Shown: positions 34,049-46,490, counted from the stretch's first letter. The stretch: 64,000 nucleotides of DNA from Limnanthes douglasii subsp. nivea (GCA_036936605.1 JAUPFV010000004.1:290822009-290886008); one strand, 5' to 3'. Made by a program: numbers and translations. The notes: generated by a model from the letters alone, not told the origin.

Positions 34049-34409
34049 TGATATGGAAATGAGTTTTTAGGATTTAGTTTATAAACAATGTAAATTCAGG
34101 GACTTGATTGTAATTAGTGTAAGTTTTGTCTTTAATTTATAAATGATGTAAGTTTTAGGAAGCTATTGTGACTTTACATAATTTGTAAGGACTAAATAGC
34201 AATTAATCCATTTTTGTAACAGATTTAGTTATTCAACTAAGTCTTGGCTCCTCTATATAAAGGACTAGAGAGATCTAATAAAAGGGTTGAACACTTTTTA
34301 CTTGAAACTTATTTTGTACTTGTGTTTTCTCTCTCTAAAAATTCTAAAGCACTTTCTCTCTCTAAGATTTCTCTCTAGCAATTTACTTAAGCAAATCAAA
34401 ACCTTATCA
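34049..34409 (+). repeat. gypsy-2 3' LTR
   Basis: 361 bp, the same length as the 5' LTR, followed by the TSD ATAAG. Confidence 0.92.
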
Positions 34410-34581
34410 ATAAGAAAACACGATGTGATTTTGTTAAGTGACTTTTGGTAATTAACAAATGGATTAACATTTTTTATAATTTTTGTTAGTTAACATGTGA
34501 TTTAATATATTCACTGGAGTGATTTTAAGAATGTGCTAACAAACGTATTTGTTAATTAACATATCCACGGTACATGCTTCT

Positions 34582-34597
34582 AGAACGGTAATTTAAC
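34582..34597. repeat. 16-bp direct repeat flanking the SINE pair (left copy)
   Basis: AGAACGGTAATTTAAC recurs at 35110-35125, directly after the poly(A) tail of the plus SINE. It behaves as the target-site duplication of the plus SINE or of the composite. Confidence 0.75.
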
Positions 34598-34680
34598 TTT
34601 CATAGTCCTGGTTTGAAAGATATTAAATTTGACTAGAAGAATTTGATAAATTCAATTTATAATGTAAGAGTATTATGTGT

Positions 34681-34862
34681 TTTTTTAGGGAATCCGCAGC
34701 CGCTACTCAGAGTGCAATGAGTGCACACAAGGTAAATTCTCAGTCTGACGCGATAGACCAACGCCCGGAAGGTAAACCACACAATGTGACAGACTCAGCC
34801 GAAAAAGCGTATGTAGAGGGATCGAACTCATGACCTTTGGTCACAAACATACCATATTTTAA
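34681..34862 (-). mobile_element. tRNA-derived SINE, minus orientation
   Basis: Read on minus: a tRNA-like B box GGTCATGAGTTCGATCCC near 34835-34818, a body ending CGGATTCCCT, and a short A tail at 34687-34681. The first about 25 bases holding the A box are missing next to the plus SINE. It is the inverted partner of 34866-35110, with which it could form a long hairpin. Confidence 0.75.
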
Positions 34863-34865
34863 GCC

Positions 34866-35110
34866 CCCAAGGGGGTAGCCGAGTTGGTTGAGTATGGTAT
34901 TCTTATAACCAAAAGGTCATGAGTTCGAGTCCCTCTACATACGCTTTCTCGGCTGAGCCTGTCACCTTGTGTGGTTTACCTTCTGGCGTTTGTTTGCAGG
35001 CTATCGCGTCAGACTGATGGTTTGCAGGCTATCGCGTCAGACTGAGGGTTTACACTGTGCGCACTCATTGCACTCTGAGTAGCGGCTGCGGGTTCCCTCC
35101 GAAAAAAAAA
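34866..35110 (+). mobile_element. tRNA-derived SINE, plus orientation
   Basis: The tRNA-like head has an A-box-like TAGCCGAGTTGG near 34876 and a B box GGTCATGAGTTCGAGTCC at 34915-34932. The body contains an internal tandem duplication of GCAGGCTATCGCGTCAGACTG at about 34998-35045. It ends in TTCCCTCCG and nine A residues, followed by the 16-bp direct repeat. It is a pol III type retroposon without coding capacity. Confidence 0.85.
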
Positions 35111-35125
35111 GAACGGTAATTTAAC

Positions 35126-37400
35126 CATATTTTAGAAGGGTCGCTTAACTTTTAATTAAAGATGTTCTGTTTTTTTAATTTATAAAATAATGCGAGTAAA
35201 TTTTTCAAAATTTTAATTATTACAAATGGAAAGTTAAACAATTTTCAATTCAAATTATATTTATTAGTTTTTAGATTATAATAAATCTAAACCATATTTG
35301 TTTTTATTGGAAAATAATTTTTTTGTTTAAAGTCAAAAAGCAGAATAATATAGTGTAACACTGTATTTGCAATCTTTATTTTAACATAAAAAAGTCGCAA
35401 AATCTGATATTACAAATGAGGAAACTTTGATTTTTGACCTAAATGTCGAATTATGAAAACGTGAACAACATTACATATTGACAGTTGGGGTTAAAATTTG
35501 AAACCGTCGTATAACATTAAATTTCGACCTCATTTGACGAAATCCGAAGCTGTTAGACATCATCTGATTTTGTCCACGTGGTTTGAAATCAAATATTCTT
35601 TTTAGTTATTCTATCTAATGTAAGTGTTTTGATAGTTTTTGCTTTTTGGTTAATCTTATTGTTTTGGTGGTTAAATTTCATTGGAAACAAAAAAAATCTT
35701 AAAAATATATAGTTTTAAAACAAGCATAAGTTTTCACGACGCTTGCGCATTGCATTAAACCTAAACTTGAAGAATGAATAATACACTTCTAAAGATTTGT
35801 GGTACGTGTTAATTTTTTTACGACTAGTGAAAACATGGAAAATATTTTGCAAGAGGTCTCCGACCTCTTAAAGATAATATTTAGAGAAGGTCGAGGGACA
35901 CAAAAACATACGACTGTTATTTTCGATTTAAGACTCATCCCGTTGGAGATTGATTTTGGGTTTTTAAAAATTTATGCGAAAAGTATAATAACTCACGTAA
36001 CCTTCTTAGAAGGATGTCCGAGAGCATGAAAACTAAATAAATAAATAAAAAAGAAATCATTAAGAGATTTTCCTTGGTTGTTGTCCACCGTTGGAAAATT
36101 TTAATTCGTTAGAAGAATGTGAAAACCATTAGAGCATTTAACGTATATAATATTTATAATGTGAGACATAGCCATCATATGTTCGAGATGTGCAGTCAAT
36201 CACACGAGTATTTTTTTTGGACACCTGACATCCATCGACATGTTAAAGACATCTACACATGTTATGGATAATACATACCAAACTACAAGGTATAAAATGT
36301 CACCGTTTGAAATTACTGAGGTTACATTAATAAGTAGAATATTTTATTACTTTCTTTATTATGTGTGAACAAAAAGATAGTCAACTGCACTTAAACGATT
36401 GATTGTATTAGGTTGCTCATAAAAAAAAGAGTGCACATTACCTAATGTTATGGTTATAGATAGATAACTGACATTGATAGGTGCAACCGACAAGACATCT
36501 ACAAGCGCGACACATTTGTTATGCAAGTGATATATAAATAGAAATAATATAGCTAATACGAAGAAATTATTAGAAGAAAGAAATGTATACGGCACGTTTC
36601 TTGTCTCTTAAAATGTTTTCATGTATTCAACAATCGATTCTGAGTTATAGTCAAACATAAAGACCATGTAAAAGACTGCTATAATCTATCCGGAAGCCTT
36701 GGAGAACGTTGAAACATATTGGTTCATGTCGTACAATAAAAATTCTTTTATGCAGGACATTAATCTAGTCAAACATTATAAAAATATGATAACAAATTAG
36801 TAAGCTCATTCATCTTTATATCATAAAATTTAAGTAGACGTAACGTAATTTGCTTAATTATTATTTTATTATTATTAGTATTGAAAGCGCGCGTTCATCA
36901 ATGACATAATTTATTGGGATGAGTGAATTAAACTTCAAAATATTTTGTGGAAAACTGGACACTTTTTTGGTATTATATATGAATATAAAATCATCTTCCA
37001 AATAGTATAAGATAATCTCTAAATTTTTATACGAAATTTGAATATTTAAAGAAATGAGGGATGGTCTCACCGAGGCATCCCTTACTATTATGTTAGAATA
37101 TTTCAAATTGACTAAGAAAAATGTGTCGACAAAGTAGAATGTATATCCATTGTTAGATCAACACACGATTCATCTAGTGATTGGAAGATAACTTCTATGG
37201 TAAGAAACAATATTGATATGATTTATTATATAACCAACAACTAGTCAAAAATGTTTGAAACTTTATTATGGAAGACCAATTCTATTAAAATGAACTCATG
37301 GATAAATAAATTTAGAAAACAAGTTGTTTGATCGAGAACAAAGAATTTATATCAAAAATAATATTCTACTTGATGTGAAAAGAACCTAAGTTGTTTCTCA
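35126..37400. other. unassigned AT-rich region
   Basis: I see no recognisable gene in 2.3 kb. A 76-residue ORF at 35799-36029 and short minus-strand ORFs near 36360 and 36860 have no motif I know. The right part may be the upstream portion of the element that carried the OTU domain. Confidence 0.4.
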
Positions 37401-37816
37401 CATAATACCGGTTAAGACAAAAAAGCGTGATAATTCGACCATATGGGAGAAATTGTATTTCGAATATGTCATCGAACAAAGTGACAAAAATATCACACCT
37501 TATTTTCTAAGCCTACATTGCCCATTCAAAGAAAAATAACGAATTTGTCTAAAAAAAATCTACGGAGACACTTGAATGTCAAAAGTAATGAATGATTTTA
37601 AACAAAATTCGTTGTATTGTGATCATCTTCCCCCGTACATGCTTTCGTACATATACGAGATAACAAACGTGAAGTATGATGGTCATTGTGGTTTTAGACT
37701 TATTATTTACTCTATTTTATAAGACGAAAAATCTTGGCCACATCCGAGTCAACAATTAATAATAGAAATCCGAAATGACTTGTCTTTATATGCTTAAGTT
37801 TATGGTACACGCGAAG
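37400..37816 (+). pseudogene. OTU-type cysteine protease pseudogene, 5' part
   Basis: OTU proteases are ubiquitin-cleaving cysteine proteases, and a plant subgroup is linked to transposons. Here + encodes KTKKRDNSTIWEKLYFEYV near 37415, then LPPYMLSYIYEITNVKYDGHCGFR near 37630-37698. The catalytic Asp and Cys lie in DGHCGFR, Cys codon 37687-37689. It continues with SWPHP, LSLYA and VYGTRE up to 37816, where a hAT element interrupts it. Stops occur near 37720 and 37796. Confidence 0.65.
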
Positions 37817-38039
37817 CAGTAGTGTAGCCAGGATCGAAATACTGTGGGGTCCTAGACCTTATGATTATTGCCAAATCAACATATATATTCATCAATATAT
37901 ATATATATATATTCATCAAAATGGATTAAAATAAAATAAAAAAATGGTTATAAAAAATATAGTTTATATTAAAATCTCAAATATTGAATTGTCATTGTCT
38001 TAACATAATATACGTTACACAAATTACTAAAATATGAAT

Positions 38040-40440
38040 AAAAAACCATAAATCTACGTTAATTTTACTTGTAATTTCCTAATACTCATAGCTTGAAAAT
38101 GTTGTAAGATAGTTGTGTTACTAATCGTGGTATATATATATTTTTCCACAAATGTCACCAAATAATCATTAAGCCATGGATCGCTCATTCTATTTATCAA
38201 CTCATTCTTCACATAATTCAAACCTGAGAAAACTCGCTCAACACTCGTTGTTAGTACGGGTAAAAGCAAAGCCAACTTCAAAAGCTCATAAACCCAATTG
38301 AAACTTTTATGCTTTTTTTGTATTCACAATAATCATAGAAACTTCCGCAAGTCCTTTCAAATTGGACAATCTAGCATCTTTCCTGACACTCTAAATATAA
38401 CACTCAAATTGGTTTGTCAAAATTTTATCATCAACATCAAATAAGTCAATCGGGTACATTTTCATCATTCTCAATAATAATTTACTATCAATGGCTTCAA
38501 ATGAGGAGCAAGGACTCAAGCATGCAATGTATTGCAACAACTCATTATTTTTCATATTAAACATCTCATTCCACTCTTTTAATTGCATATATAAAATAAT
38601 CATGAAGAAATCAAACTTGTAGTGATGCAAGTTAGAAAAAAATAGGAGCTTACATCTAGATTATATACCTTTCACATATTGTGCCTCCATGTCGGTACTG
38701 TTAACACTCAAGTTGACACAACTTTATCCGAAAATTCTTCCCAACAGTCATTTCTCGTCTCTTGTAATCGATCTTTCCCAATGGAAACAAGCTCCAAAGC
38801 GTTTAAAATATCTTGATCAACCTTTTGCAACGTCAAAGACTATTTATTTGTCACCCCAATACATCATTCATCAAATGAAACATGAAAATAAAATCAATGT
38901 TTGCATCAAAGCCAACAAGGTCTTTGCTTTTCCATTTTTATCACTTAATCCATCAACTTTCAACTCTTCAAGAACTTCAATTACTGGAGAAAACAATTTG
39001 ATCAAACTAATAAGTTTCCTATACCTTGTGTCACTAGCTCTTGTAAGAGACATCTCTTGATTCAATCCACGACTAATTTCCACAAAGCCCCCTTCTATTA
39101 AGTTTTTAACTTGATTCCTTGATATTCTCGAAGTAAATCCAGATGTTTGTTATATGACCTAATGACATTAACAACACGTGTAACAGCTCCAAAAAACTAT
39201 TTTACACCAACGTGCTCTCTTACAACTGCAATAAGTGCCAATTGCGATTGGTGAGCAAAACAATGCACATAATAAGCATTAAGATTGTCCTTTTGGATAA
39301 AAGCTTTCAAACCTCCAAATCTACCACGCATGTATTGCCCCATCATATCCTTGTCCTCTAATTTTAGACGTAGACAATTTATATTCACACAACAAACTTT
39401 CAAGGGCATTTTTAATGATATTGCACTAGTCTCTTGGACATGAACTATTCCAATATGTCTTTCCATAACAAACCCTTTCTCATCAATAAAACGCAAAACA
39501 AAAGAATTTGTTCTTTACCATAGTAATCTCCAGATTCATAAACTAATACAAAAAAATTACTATCTCCAATTTCTTTGACAATTTTGTTAACTGTTTCAAT
39601 TGTATAAGCATTCACAAGCTCTTTTTGAATATCAGAAGTCATCTTATGACTTTTCAGAGCATTTTTAACACAACTCATATTTCTTTATTGGTCAAGCCAA
39701 AAACTTCTAATAACTCAAGAAAATTTCCTTTATATGAAGAATCTTAAGATTCATCATGTATACAAAATGCCAAACCATAGTAGAAGATATTTAGCAACTA
39801 TAAGTGATGCATTCAATCTCACAAGATAATAATCTTTATCTTTGTCACTTTTGTTTTTTAAAGAAGCTTCAATACTTTACTTATGTATCATAAAAGATTC
39901 ATTTTTTGTCACTGCAAAATTATGTTGACGACCAACATGGATTTTTAGTCTACTTTTCTTATTCCAACTTTGAATATTTTTTTTTCACAAATTCTCTTGA
40001 CTACCAGTGCAACACTCATTCTTGAATAAATAACAACGCAAACAATAGAAAAAAGTTATTATATTCACTATATTCTAACTAGATTTGATATAAATCAAAC
40101 CAAGATTGAACATATGAACGTGATTTTCCGTTAAAATTTATAGGAGGATATTTCTCTTTATAGAGTTAAGTTAGACCCCTTAAAAGGTACGCTCTTCTTA
40201 TTGAGTCTTGAATATCTAGATGAAAGCTACAAATTAGATCTCTTTTCTCTGGATCAGCCTCCAAATGTTCTCAATTTGAATTTGAAGATTAATCTTCAAC
40301 TTCAGGTTGTGGATTATTGACCACTGAAACATGTGCTTCTGAAATAACAACTTCATCTCCACGGTTAACTTCAGTAAATAAATTAGAGTAATTTGTATTT
40401 GCTCCTTTATATTTAGGAGTTTTTAAAAATATATATGCAT
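38040..40440 (-). pseudogene. hAT transposase, zf-MYM/TTF type, decayed
   Basis: Reading leftwards: a TTF-type zinc-finger start with DIQDSIRRAYLLRG near 40200. The DUF4371-like region lies at 39678-39197 (SDIQKELVNAYTIETVNKIVKEIG, MGQYMRGRFGGLKAFI, AYYVHCFAHQSQLALIAVV). The C-terminal dimerisation motif is at 38281-38054 (LLPVLTTSVERVFSGLNYVKNEL). The family excises and reinserts short-TIR elements. Stops and frameshifts are frequent. Confidence 0.8.
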
Positions 40441-41030
40441 CATATAATGACAAACATAAAAAACTCAATCAATAATAAAATTTAAGCTTAGCAAAACAAA
40501 ATAAAAGTTATGATTTATGCAGGTATATTTGCTCTTAAATTGAACTCTACAACTCTCTATCTTAAGAGAGAACAAAGGTCAACCAATGTTAATTTTTGTA
40601 ACTAGTGAATAATAACACAAGACTGTATCAAAGCTTTAATTTTGAGAGTTAATAACATAGAGACATAAAAAATACCTTAGTGTTTATATCTGAAAATCAG
40701 AAGAAAGCAGAAAACAATTTGTAGCTTGTAGTTAGAGTTTTCTAAATGATAGTAGAAGAAAAGTTATAGTAAAAGATTGTATCTTGTTTTCCGTATTTTC
40801 TTACTAGCATTATCAAATCTATATAAATTAATATTAGTTTTAAAAACATATCTATTTATATTCAAAAAATATATATATTTATATTATACATTCAAAAATA
40901 AATAATATGTGACAAAAATTGGTATCAAACCTATACATAAATTTAAAATATCTAAAATATCAAATTTATATAATCAAAAAAATCTAATCAAATCTATATT
41001 TATGAAATAGATAATATAGATTGACATATT

Positions 41031-41053
41031 ATATATATATATATATATATATT
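41031..41053. repeat. TA microsatellite
   Basis: An uninterrupted run of alternating A and T of about 22 bases inside the hAT element. Similar short runs occur near 37893-37912 and 60389-60412. Confidence 0.8.
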
Positions 41054-41241
41054 AAAAAGTCTACTCCGATAAAGTCAAAAATATATTAATGAGTCACGAA
41101 CCCATGACCTATGGGTTATTTGCCTTGATGTATGTCAACTAGACTAATATTTACGTGCAGCTATTTAAGTACTAAATATATTATTTAAGGAATCAAATGG
41201 GTTCCTAGACCTCCATAGGGACCCACCAAGCTCCACCAGTG

Positions 41242-41500
41242 AGTGAAGTTGTAAATTTTAAATTAGATAGACTCGATTTATTTTTGATGATTGTATCTCC
41301 ACAAAATTATATACAGCTTTTGATACTTGTTTAATTATCATGATCTTGTTTAAATGCAATATATATTCAGTTTAACTAAGTGACTTGTTTACTTATTTAT
41401 CCTTTAAATGTGTTTTATTCTCTCTCACATAGAGAAAAAATATTAATATTGGTCATGTAAATGAGTATCATTTTGTTGATGTAATACATTTTTTTAATGT
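41242..41500 (+). pseudogene. OTU-type cysteine protease pseudogene, 3' part
   Basis: After the hAT element the + strand encodes SEVVNFKLDRLD, which continues the YGTRE block at 37816. Near 41448-41483 it encodes IGHVNEYHFVDV, the segment with the catalytic His of this OTU group (His codon about 41469-41471). Stops lie between. The two halves joined show Asp/Cys and His motifs in the expected order and spacing. Confidence 0.55.
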
Positions 41501-42333
41501 TATTTATTGTATTAATAATAAAAAAATCGTATTTTTGGTAGGTTTGTCACACATTTGAATAGATTGATAACAAACATTTATCATTTGTAGCCGATATATT
41601 ATTCTGTAGAGAGTTGAGGTTGGATAAATCCACTATTCGACCGGATTTTGCAAATACACTTAAATCCAACATCCTATTCGCCAAGACTATATTAGGACAT
41701 ATATTACTGAAGATTGAAAAAACAAATAACTCGTAACCTACTAATATGTAATCTAAATATTTGTAGTATATATGTTTTTCACTTAACTAATAACTATGTT
41801 GTACTCTAACTATTTGGAATTTAAACTATTTATAATTTAAACTATTTGTAATTCAAACTTTGTTTTACTTATTGTTACTTTAACATTATTTTTTTAGAAT
41901 AAATTAACCATTAAAAATTTTAAATTAATTTTGAAAAACAAATATGTGCCATCTGATAATAAAATTATAAGGAAGCCAAATTGACATCAAAAAACGTTGA
42001 AATTATCGATGTTCAGAGTGATGGATAATTTCATCTATACTCTTCTTGTTTTCGCTGATACTTTACTTCATTACAAGCTTCAAGTTTCTATTCAGTAAGG
42101 TCGAGCCTAATATTTCTAGCTTATGTTTCGTAATTTTGTTATCAAGGGCTACAATAATTCTTCAATGCTATTTCACGTGTAAGGTCAAATACCTACTAAG
42201 TGAAAAGTATCTTGAAATAATCCCATCTAGCACGAACTTCATCACAACTGCGTGGTACCAACAATGAGAGTACTTGATTTTTTACTATTGTAATAAGTTA
42301 TGCAAAAAACGATATAAAATAGCTTTTAACAAA
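41501..42333. other. unassigned AT-rich region
   Basis: No recognisable gene. It ends at the point where similarity to the second copy (58805 onwards) begins. Confidence 0.4.
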
Positions 42334-42339
42334 GTCATT

Positions 42340-43960
42340 CATCGTGTGTACGCTTTTTCCACGGTATGTGTCAAAAAAACATCTTCGTCCGTACACCCTT
42401 AAAACTGTAAATTGAGGGTTTTATGGCAGCCTTGTTCATGAATATTTGTGGCCTAAATATTTGTAACTTAATTATGTTGTAACTTAAATTCTTGTAATTA
42501 AAACTTTTTTATAATTAAAAATATTTTTTTAGTTATGATTATTTTTATTAATGATAACGATTAAGTTCAAAACATTTAACTCCACAAAATTTTGTTAACA
42601 TTTAATTAAGAAGATTTCATGAAGGCATAACAAAACAAAATTACAATAAGATAATAATATAAAAAGAGTTCACTCTGTAGGAATCTTTAATCCGATTGTA
42701 CTCATTAGCGCGTATTTGTTCATCTTTCTTGTCAACGATTTTTTCATTCACCTCATTCAACTGAGGTTTGGTAATTGTGTTAATATTACATAAAAAACAC
42801 CTCAAACACCTCTTTTATGACGTCACATGAAAGGTAAAAACTAAATAATTTGGAACCAAATTTAGATAATCTAACAGAATGAAGACTTATTCCCATCTAC
42901 GTGGAGGTAACATCGGTGTGACACGATTTATACCATACATGTAGTACATGTTATATATTATTCGTGAAATCACATCAAATAATATATAACAAGTCACAGA
43001 ATTTTAAACAGAAATACTTTTTTGGATTCACTTAATGAATAAACCAAAAACCAAAAACATTTACGGGTTTGAGTGCTATTTTCCATCTAGTATTCTCTTT
43101 TGTGCATTTGCGTTCTTTAACGATTCTGTTTATGAAATTGAGAAACCTGTAGAATCAAATTAGTAAAAGGAAAAGACTTCCAGACACTGAAGGAAGCGAC
43201 CGTCTGTTTGATTAGGGTTTAAGATGTTGAAATTCTTAAACCTAACCCTTTATTTTTAGTCTTTACGATGTGAAGCTCACATTGTAAAGCCCATCTTTTA
43301 TTACTTCCTTGTGTCCGAGCCTCATAACCCGATAAATTGATAATCCAATTTATATCAATGATTTATTAATTCATGTTTAAGTGTTGAGATTTGGGCCATA
43401 TTCACCACAGTGCCCAAATGCAACCTGGTTACCACACTTGAGCCCGTAACGCCTTTTCACCCATATGTCTAATTTAGTTAATTAAATAATTATCTCGATT
43501 GATTTAAATTTGGACTTTCTTAAGATAAGGACCAACTATGTTTATTTAACATGTTGGTCAAAATTATTTTCGGTCTATAATACATATTCTAATTTAATAG
43601 GATCCTATATTCATTATCAATGGGAAAACGGTATAACCCTGTACATGACTGATAACAATAAAGGACTAAAGACCTATTTTTCGTAATGTGAACAATATGA
43701 TGCAACAATAATCATATTACCATTATCAATGAATTACTTGAGCCAATTTTAGAGCACAAACTAAGAGTAATATGGCTTGTAATCATATATATCTACTCTT
43801 AAATAGTTCCTACCTTTGGCGATCCAATATAGTACAAATATCAATAAAATTTCCAAGCATATATATTGCAATATACTTTAATGTGCACAATAATGCAAAA
43901 TATAACATCAGATCCTATTATAAACTCTTCCACCGAAACTAACAATCATCTAAATCAACT
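42340..43960 (-). other. copia 3' noncoding region, LTR-containing
   Basis: No ORF of note. The right edge is marked by a purine-rich minus-strand GGTGGAAGAG near 43931-43940, with TGTTATATTTTG on minus at about 43910 as a possible LTR start. I could not fix the other LTR end. The segment is matched by 58810-60540. Confidence 0.45.
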
Positions 43961-44173
43961 ACACCCATACTAATGGTGTGTCCCTAAAAAACCTTAGGCA
44001 AAACCGCCTTTGCTAGAGGATCTTAGCTATTATGGAGTTTGTGCTGATGTGCTATATATTTATCTTATTCATCTAAACTATCTCTTTAAAAGAAAATAAC
44101 TTTATGTCTATGTGTTTGGACCTAGACAAGTTCATATTACTATTAGAGTATTGCATTGCGATATTAGCCACAA

Positions 44174-45066
44174 TTACCGCTTCGATTCCTCAAAACATGC
44201 AACAAATTCTTGCACCATGGTGGGCGATGCAATAAGTGTATACTCTACACCTTTCCAAGATATTGCACCTCTAACCAATAAGAATATGTTTCCTAATGTG
44301 GTCTTTAGTGTATATACGCATCCACCAAAAACCGAGTCAGAATACCCAATGATCTCCAGTTTATCCGACTTCCTATATGTCAACATGTGCCTATTTATTC
44401 CTTACGAATACTGGAGTACCCTTTTAGATGCTTTCTAGTGATCCATGCCTGGGTTACTAACATATCTCCCCAACATATTTACATCAAAGGCAATGTCTGG
44501 CCTAGCACAAACTTGTGCATATATTAAACTCCCAACCTGTTACCCTTTGCTATAGGGGTACTTAGGGGTTTGGAATCTGCCAATAGGTAATGTTATAACA
44601 CACTTCGAATGTATGCATTATGTGATAATCCAAAAACACCACGCGAGCGATCCTGATGTATCTGGATTCCTAAAATAAAACTGACATCACAAAGATCCTT
44701 CATATCAAACTTGTCTGATAGAAATCTTTTTTTAGTGTGTGACAATTCCTTATTTTCCGAAGAAATAAATATCTCATCCACATATAACATAAGAAATATG
44801 AAATTACTCCCACTGAGCTTGTGCTTTACAAAATCCTCAACCAAATTGATCTCAAAGTCATAACTAACTATCATCTCAAGGAATTTATGATACCATTGAC
44901 GAGAGGTATGTTTAAGACCATAAATAGATTTCTTAAGCCTGCACACCAGATCTTTTGTGTTACTTTCCACAAAGTGTTCTGGTCGCACCATATAGATCGT
45001 TTCCTCAATATTACTATCGAGAAAAGCGGTCCAAACATTCATCTGGTTGCCTTTTTTTTCCTTCAT
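44174..45066 (-). pseudogene. copia reverse transcriptase and RNase H (first copy)
   Basis: 45066-44593 encodes the RT core with LDSNIEETIYMVRPE, LKKSIYGLKHTSRQWYHKF and MLYVDEIF, the YVDD box changed to YVDE. VSFILGIQIHQDRSRG follows. 44386-44174 is RNase H (LEIIGYSDSVFGGC, GAISWKGVEYTLIASPT). The N-terminal RT part is deleted here but present at 61880. Confidence 0.9.
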
Positions 45067-45229
45067 CTAATGGGATAAGATACCATACCGCATTGTACTA
45101 CATTTATTTATACTCTTCCTTTCATAGCGTCAATCTACTTTTGAGAGTTAGAGCTAGCCATGTCTTGTGTGTATGATGAGGGATCATCTACAGGTCCAAC
45201 ACATAACTCATCATGCTCATGAAAGTATA

Positions 45230-46140
45230 CTATAAATTATAGACCTATAATACTCTTCATTTCTCTCGTGGACCTTCTTAAGGGAACTATCTCCTCTTGT
45301 TCCATTTCTTGAGGAGGTAGAGTTTGATCATTATGAACGATGTCATTTTGATTCCCTTGTGGAAGATTATCTTGAGGTTCATCTTCTTCTACCTGGACCA
45401 TATCTGTATCCTGATTAGAACCCTCAAGTGGAGAATAAGTGTTAATTTGAGGATTACCTTGTTTTAATGGGACCAAAATAACTGTCATTACAACCCAATA
45501 TTCTGATACATGAGTATGCCCATTAAAATGTTCATGAATCTCTATGGATTTTTCCTCAAAATCAACATATGTTCCCTTCTTCTCCCCCAAACTCAACATC
45601 ATTTAGAAACTTGACCGTTCCTATCTCGAATATTGTACCAGTAAGAGAATAATAAAACTCAAAACCCTCTGGAATGTTCGGAATAACCTATAAAGAAACA
45701 TTTAACTGATTTTAGGTCCTTTTTCTTTTCTTGAGGTTTGTAAGGCCTCGCCTCAGCTGGACAACCCCACACGTGCAAATACTTTAAATTGGTTCAACGC
45801 CCGTTCCAAAACTCATATGGGGTCCTAATAGTAGCTTTGGTGGGTACTCGATTGAGTATATAAGCGACACATTTGATGGCTTCCCCCAGAGAGATAATGG
45901 TAGAGATGAGTGACTTATCATGCTTCTAACCATATCTTTTAGTGTTAGGTTCAGTCTCTTAGATACACCATTCATGCAAGGTGAACTGAGCATAGTATAT
46001 TGAGGAACTATTCCACACTTCTCTAGGTACTGTACAAAGGGTCATGGACGTCGTTCACACGATCCGTCATATCTACCATAATAGTCACTACCACAGTCAT
46101 ATATAACGATCTTAATGCTATTAGCGAGTTTTTTTTTCAA
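45230..46140 (-). pseudogene. copia integrase C-terminal part and linker (first copy)
   Basis: At about 46130-46000 minus encodes VIYDCGSDYYGRYDGS (the second-Asp region) and VQYLEKCGIVPQYTM, then NGVSKRLNLTLKDMVRSMIS near 45960, SLWGKP, and WGCPAEARPYKPQEKK near 45740. 45602-45237 is the acidic linker (VQVEEDEPQDNLPQGNQ, VPLRRSTREMKS). The catalytic-core start is missing, replaced by gag-derived sequence. Confidence 0.85.
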
Positions 46141-46490
46141 CTTCGATCCTAAAAGCTTTGAACTTGTCTAGGGTCTCATGCTTTTCTTTTTGACTGGACC
46201 CTGACTCGGTCCTTTGTCATCTGCCTTTTGCTTAGGCCCTGCCCTTTTTGCAGATGTAATCACATTAACCTCAGTTTTATGCCTTTAAGTTTATCTTCCT
46301 CCTATACAACGTGGGAAATTAACTCATTGATATTATACTTTTCCCGCATGTAGTTATAGGTGGACTCGAAATACTTAAACTGGTGTGACAGTAAATGAAA
46401 TATGAACCCCACTATGCATCCTCAGGTAAGTCTAAACCGATTGCCTTTCAGTTTTGGCCAATCATCGAAATTCCCAATGTCATTTACTTA
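46140..46490 (-). pseudogene. copia gag remnant fused to integrase (first copy)
   Basis: Minus encodes KAGPKQK-like basic sequence and KKEKHETLDKFKAFRIEVEKKL, which runs into integrase without a protease. The fusion is identical in the second copy, so the deletion predates the duplication. Confidence 0.6.

Larger units (their letters stand above)
24048..34409 (+). mobile_element. Ty3/gypsy LTR retrotransposon, Tat lineage (gypsy-2, first copy)
   Basis: A complete 10.36-kb element with 361-bp LTRs and TSD ATAAG (24043-24047 and 34410-34414). Order on +: LTR, PBS, gag, protease, RT, RNase H, second RNase H, integrase, spacer, a gene on the opposite strand, polypurine tract and LTR. The LTRs differ at about 16 of 361 positions, so it is younger than gypsy-1. 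Frames are broken in several places. A truncated duplicate of this same insertion, not an independent one, lies at 51190-58809. Confidence 0.92.
37817..41241 (-). mobile_element. hAT-superfamily DNA transposon (zf-MYM/TTF type)
   Basis: The element carries a hAT transposase pseudogene on minus and has hAT-like ends. The left end starts CAGTAGTGTAGCCAGG at 37817; the right end reads CTCCACCAGTG, whose reverse complement CACTGGTGGAG resembles the common plant hAT terminus. Flanks ACGCGAAG and GAGTGAAG are a plausible decayed 8-bp target duplication. It sits inside the OTU reading frame, which resumes at 41242. Exact ends are uncertain by a base or two. Confidence 0.65.

Noticed and set aside
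34866..34940. tRNA gene suggested by A and B boxes
   Set aside because: The A and B boxes are part of a SINE with a long body and poly(A) tail, no cloverleaf acceptor stem pairs with a 3' partner, and a second inverted copy is adjacent.
35799..36029. 76-residue ORF as a small gene
   Set aside because: No motif, no flanking gene signals and no second copy to test conservation.
37600..42300. OTU motif as a functional deubiquitinase gene
   Set aside because: There are stops near the catalytic Cys and a 3.4-kb hAT insertion between the Cys and His parts.
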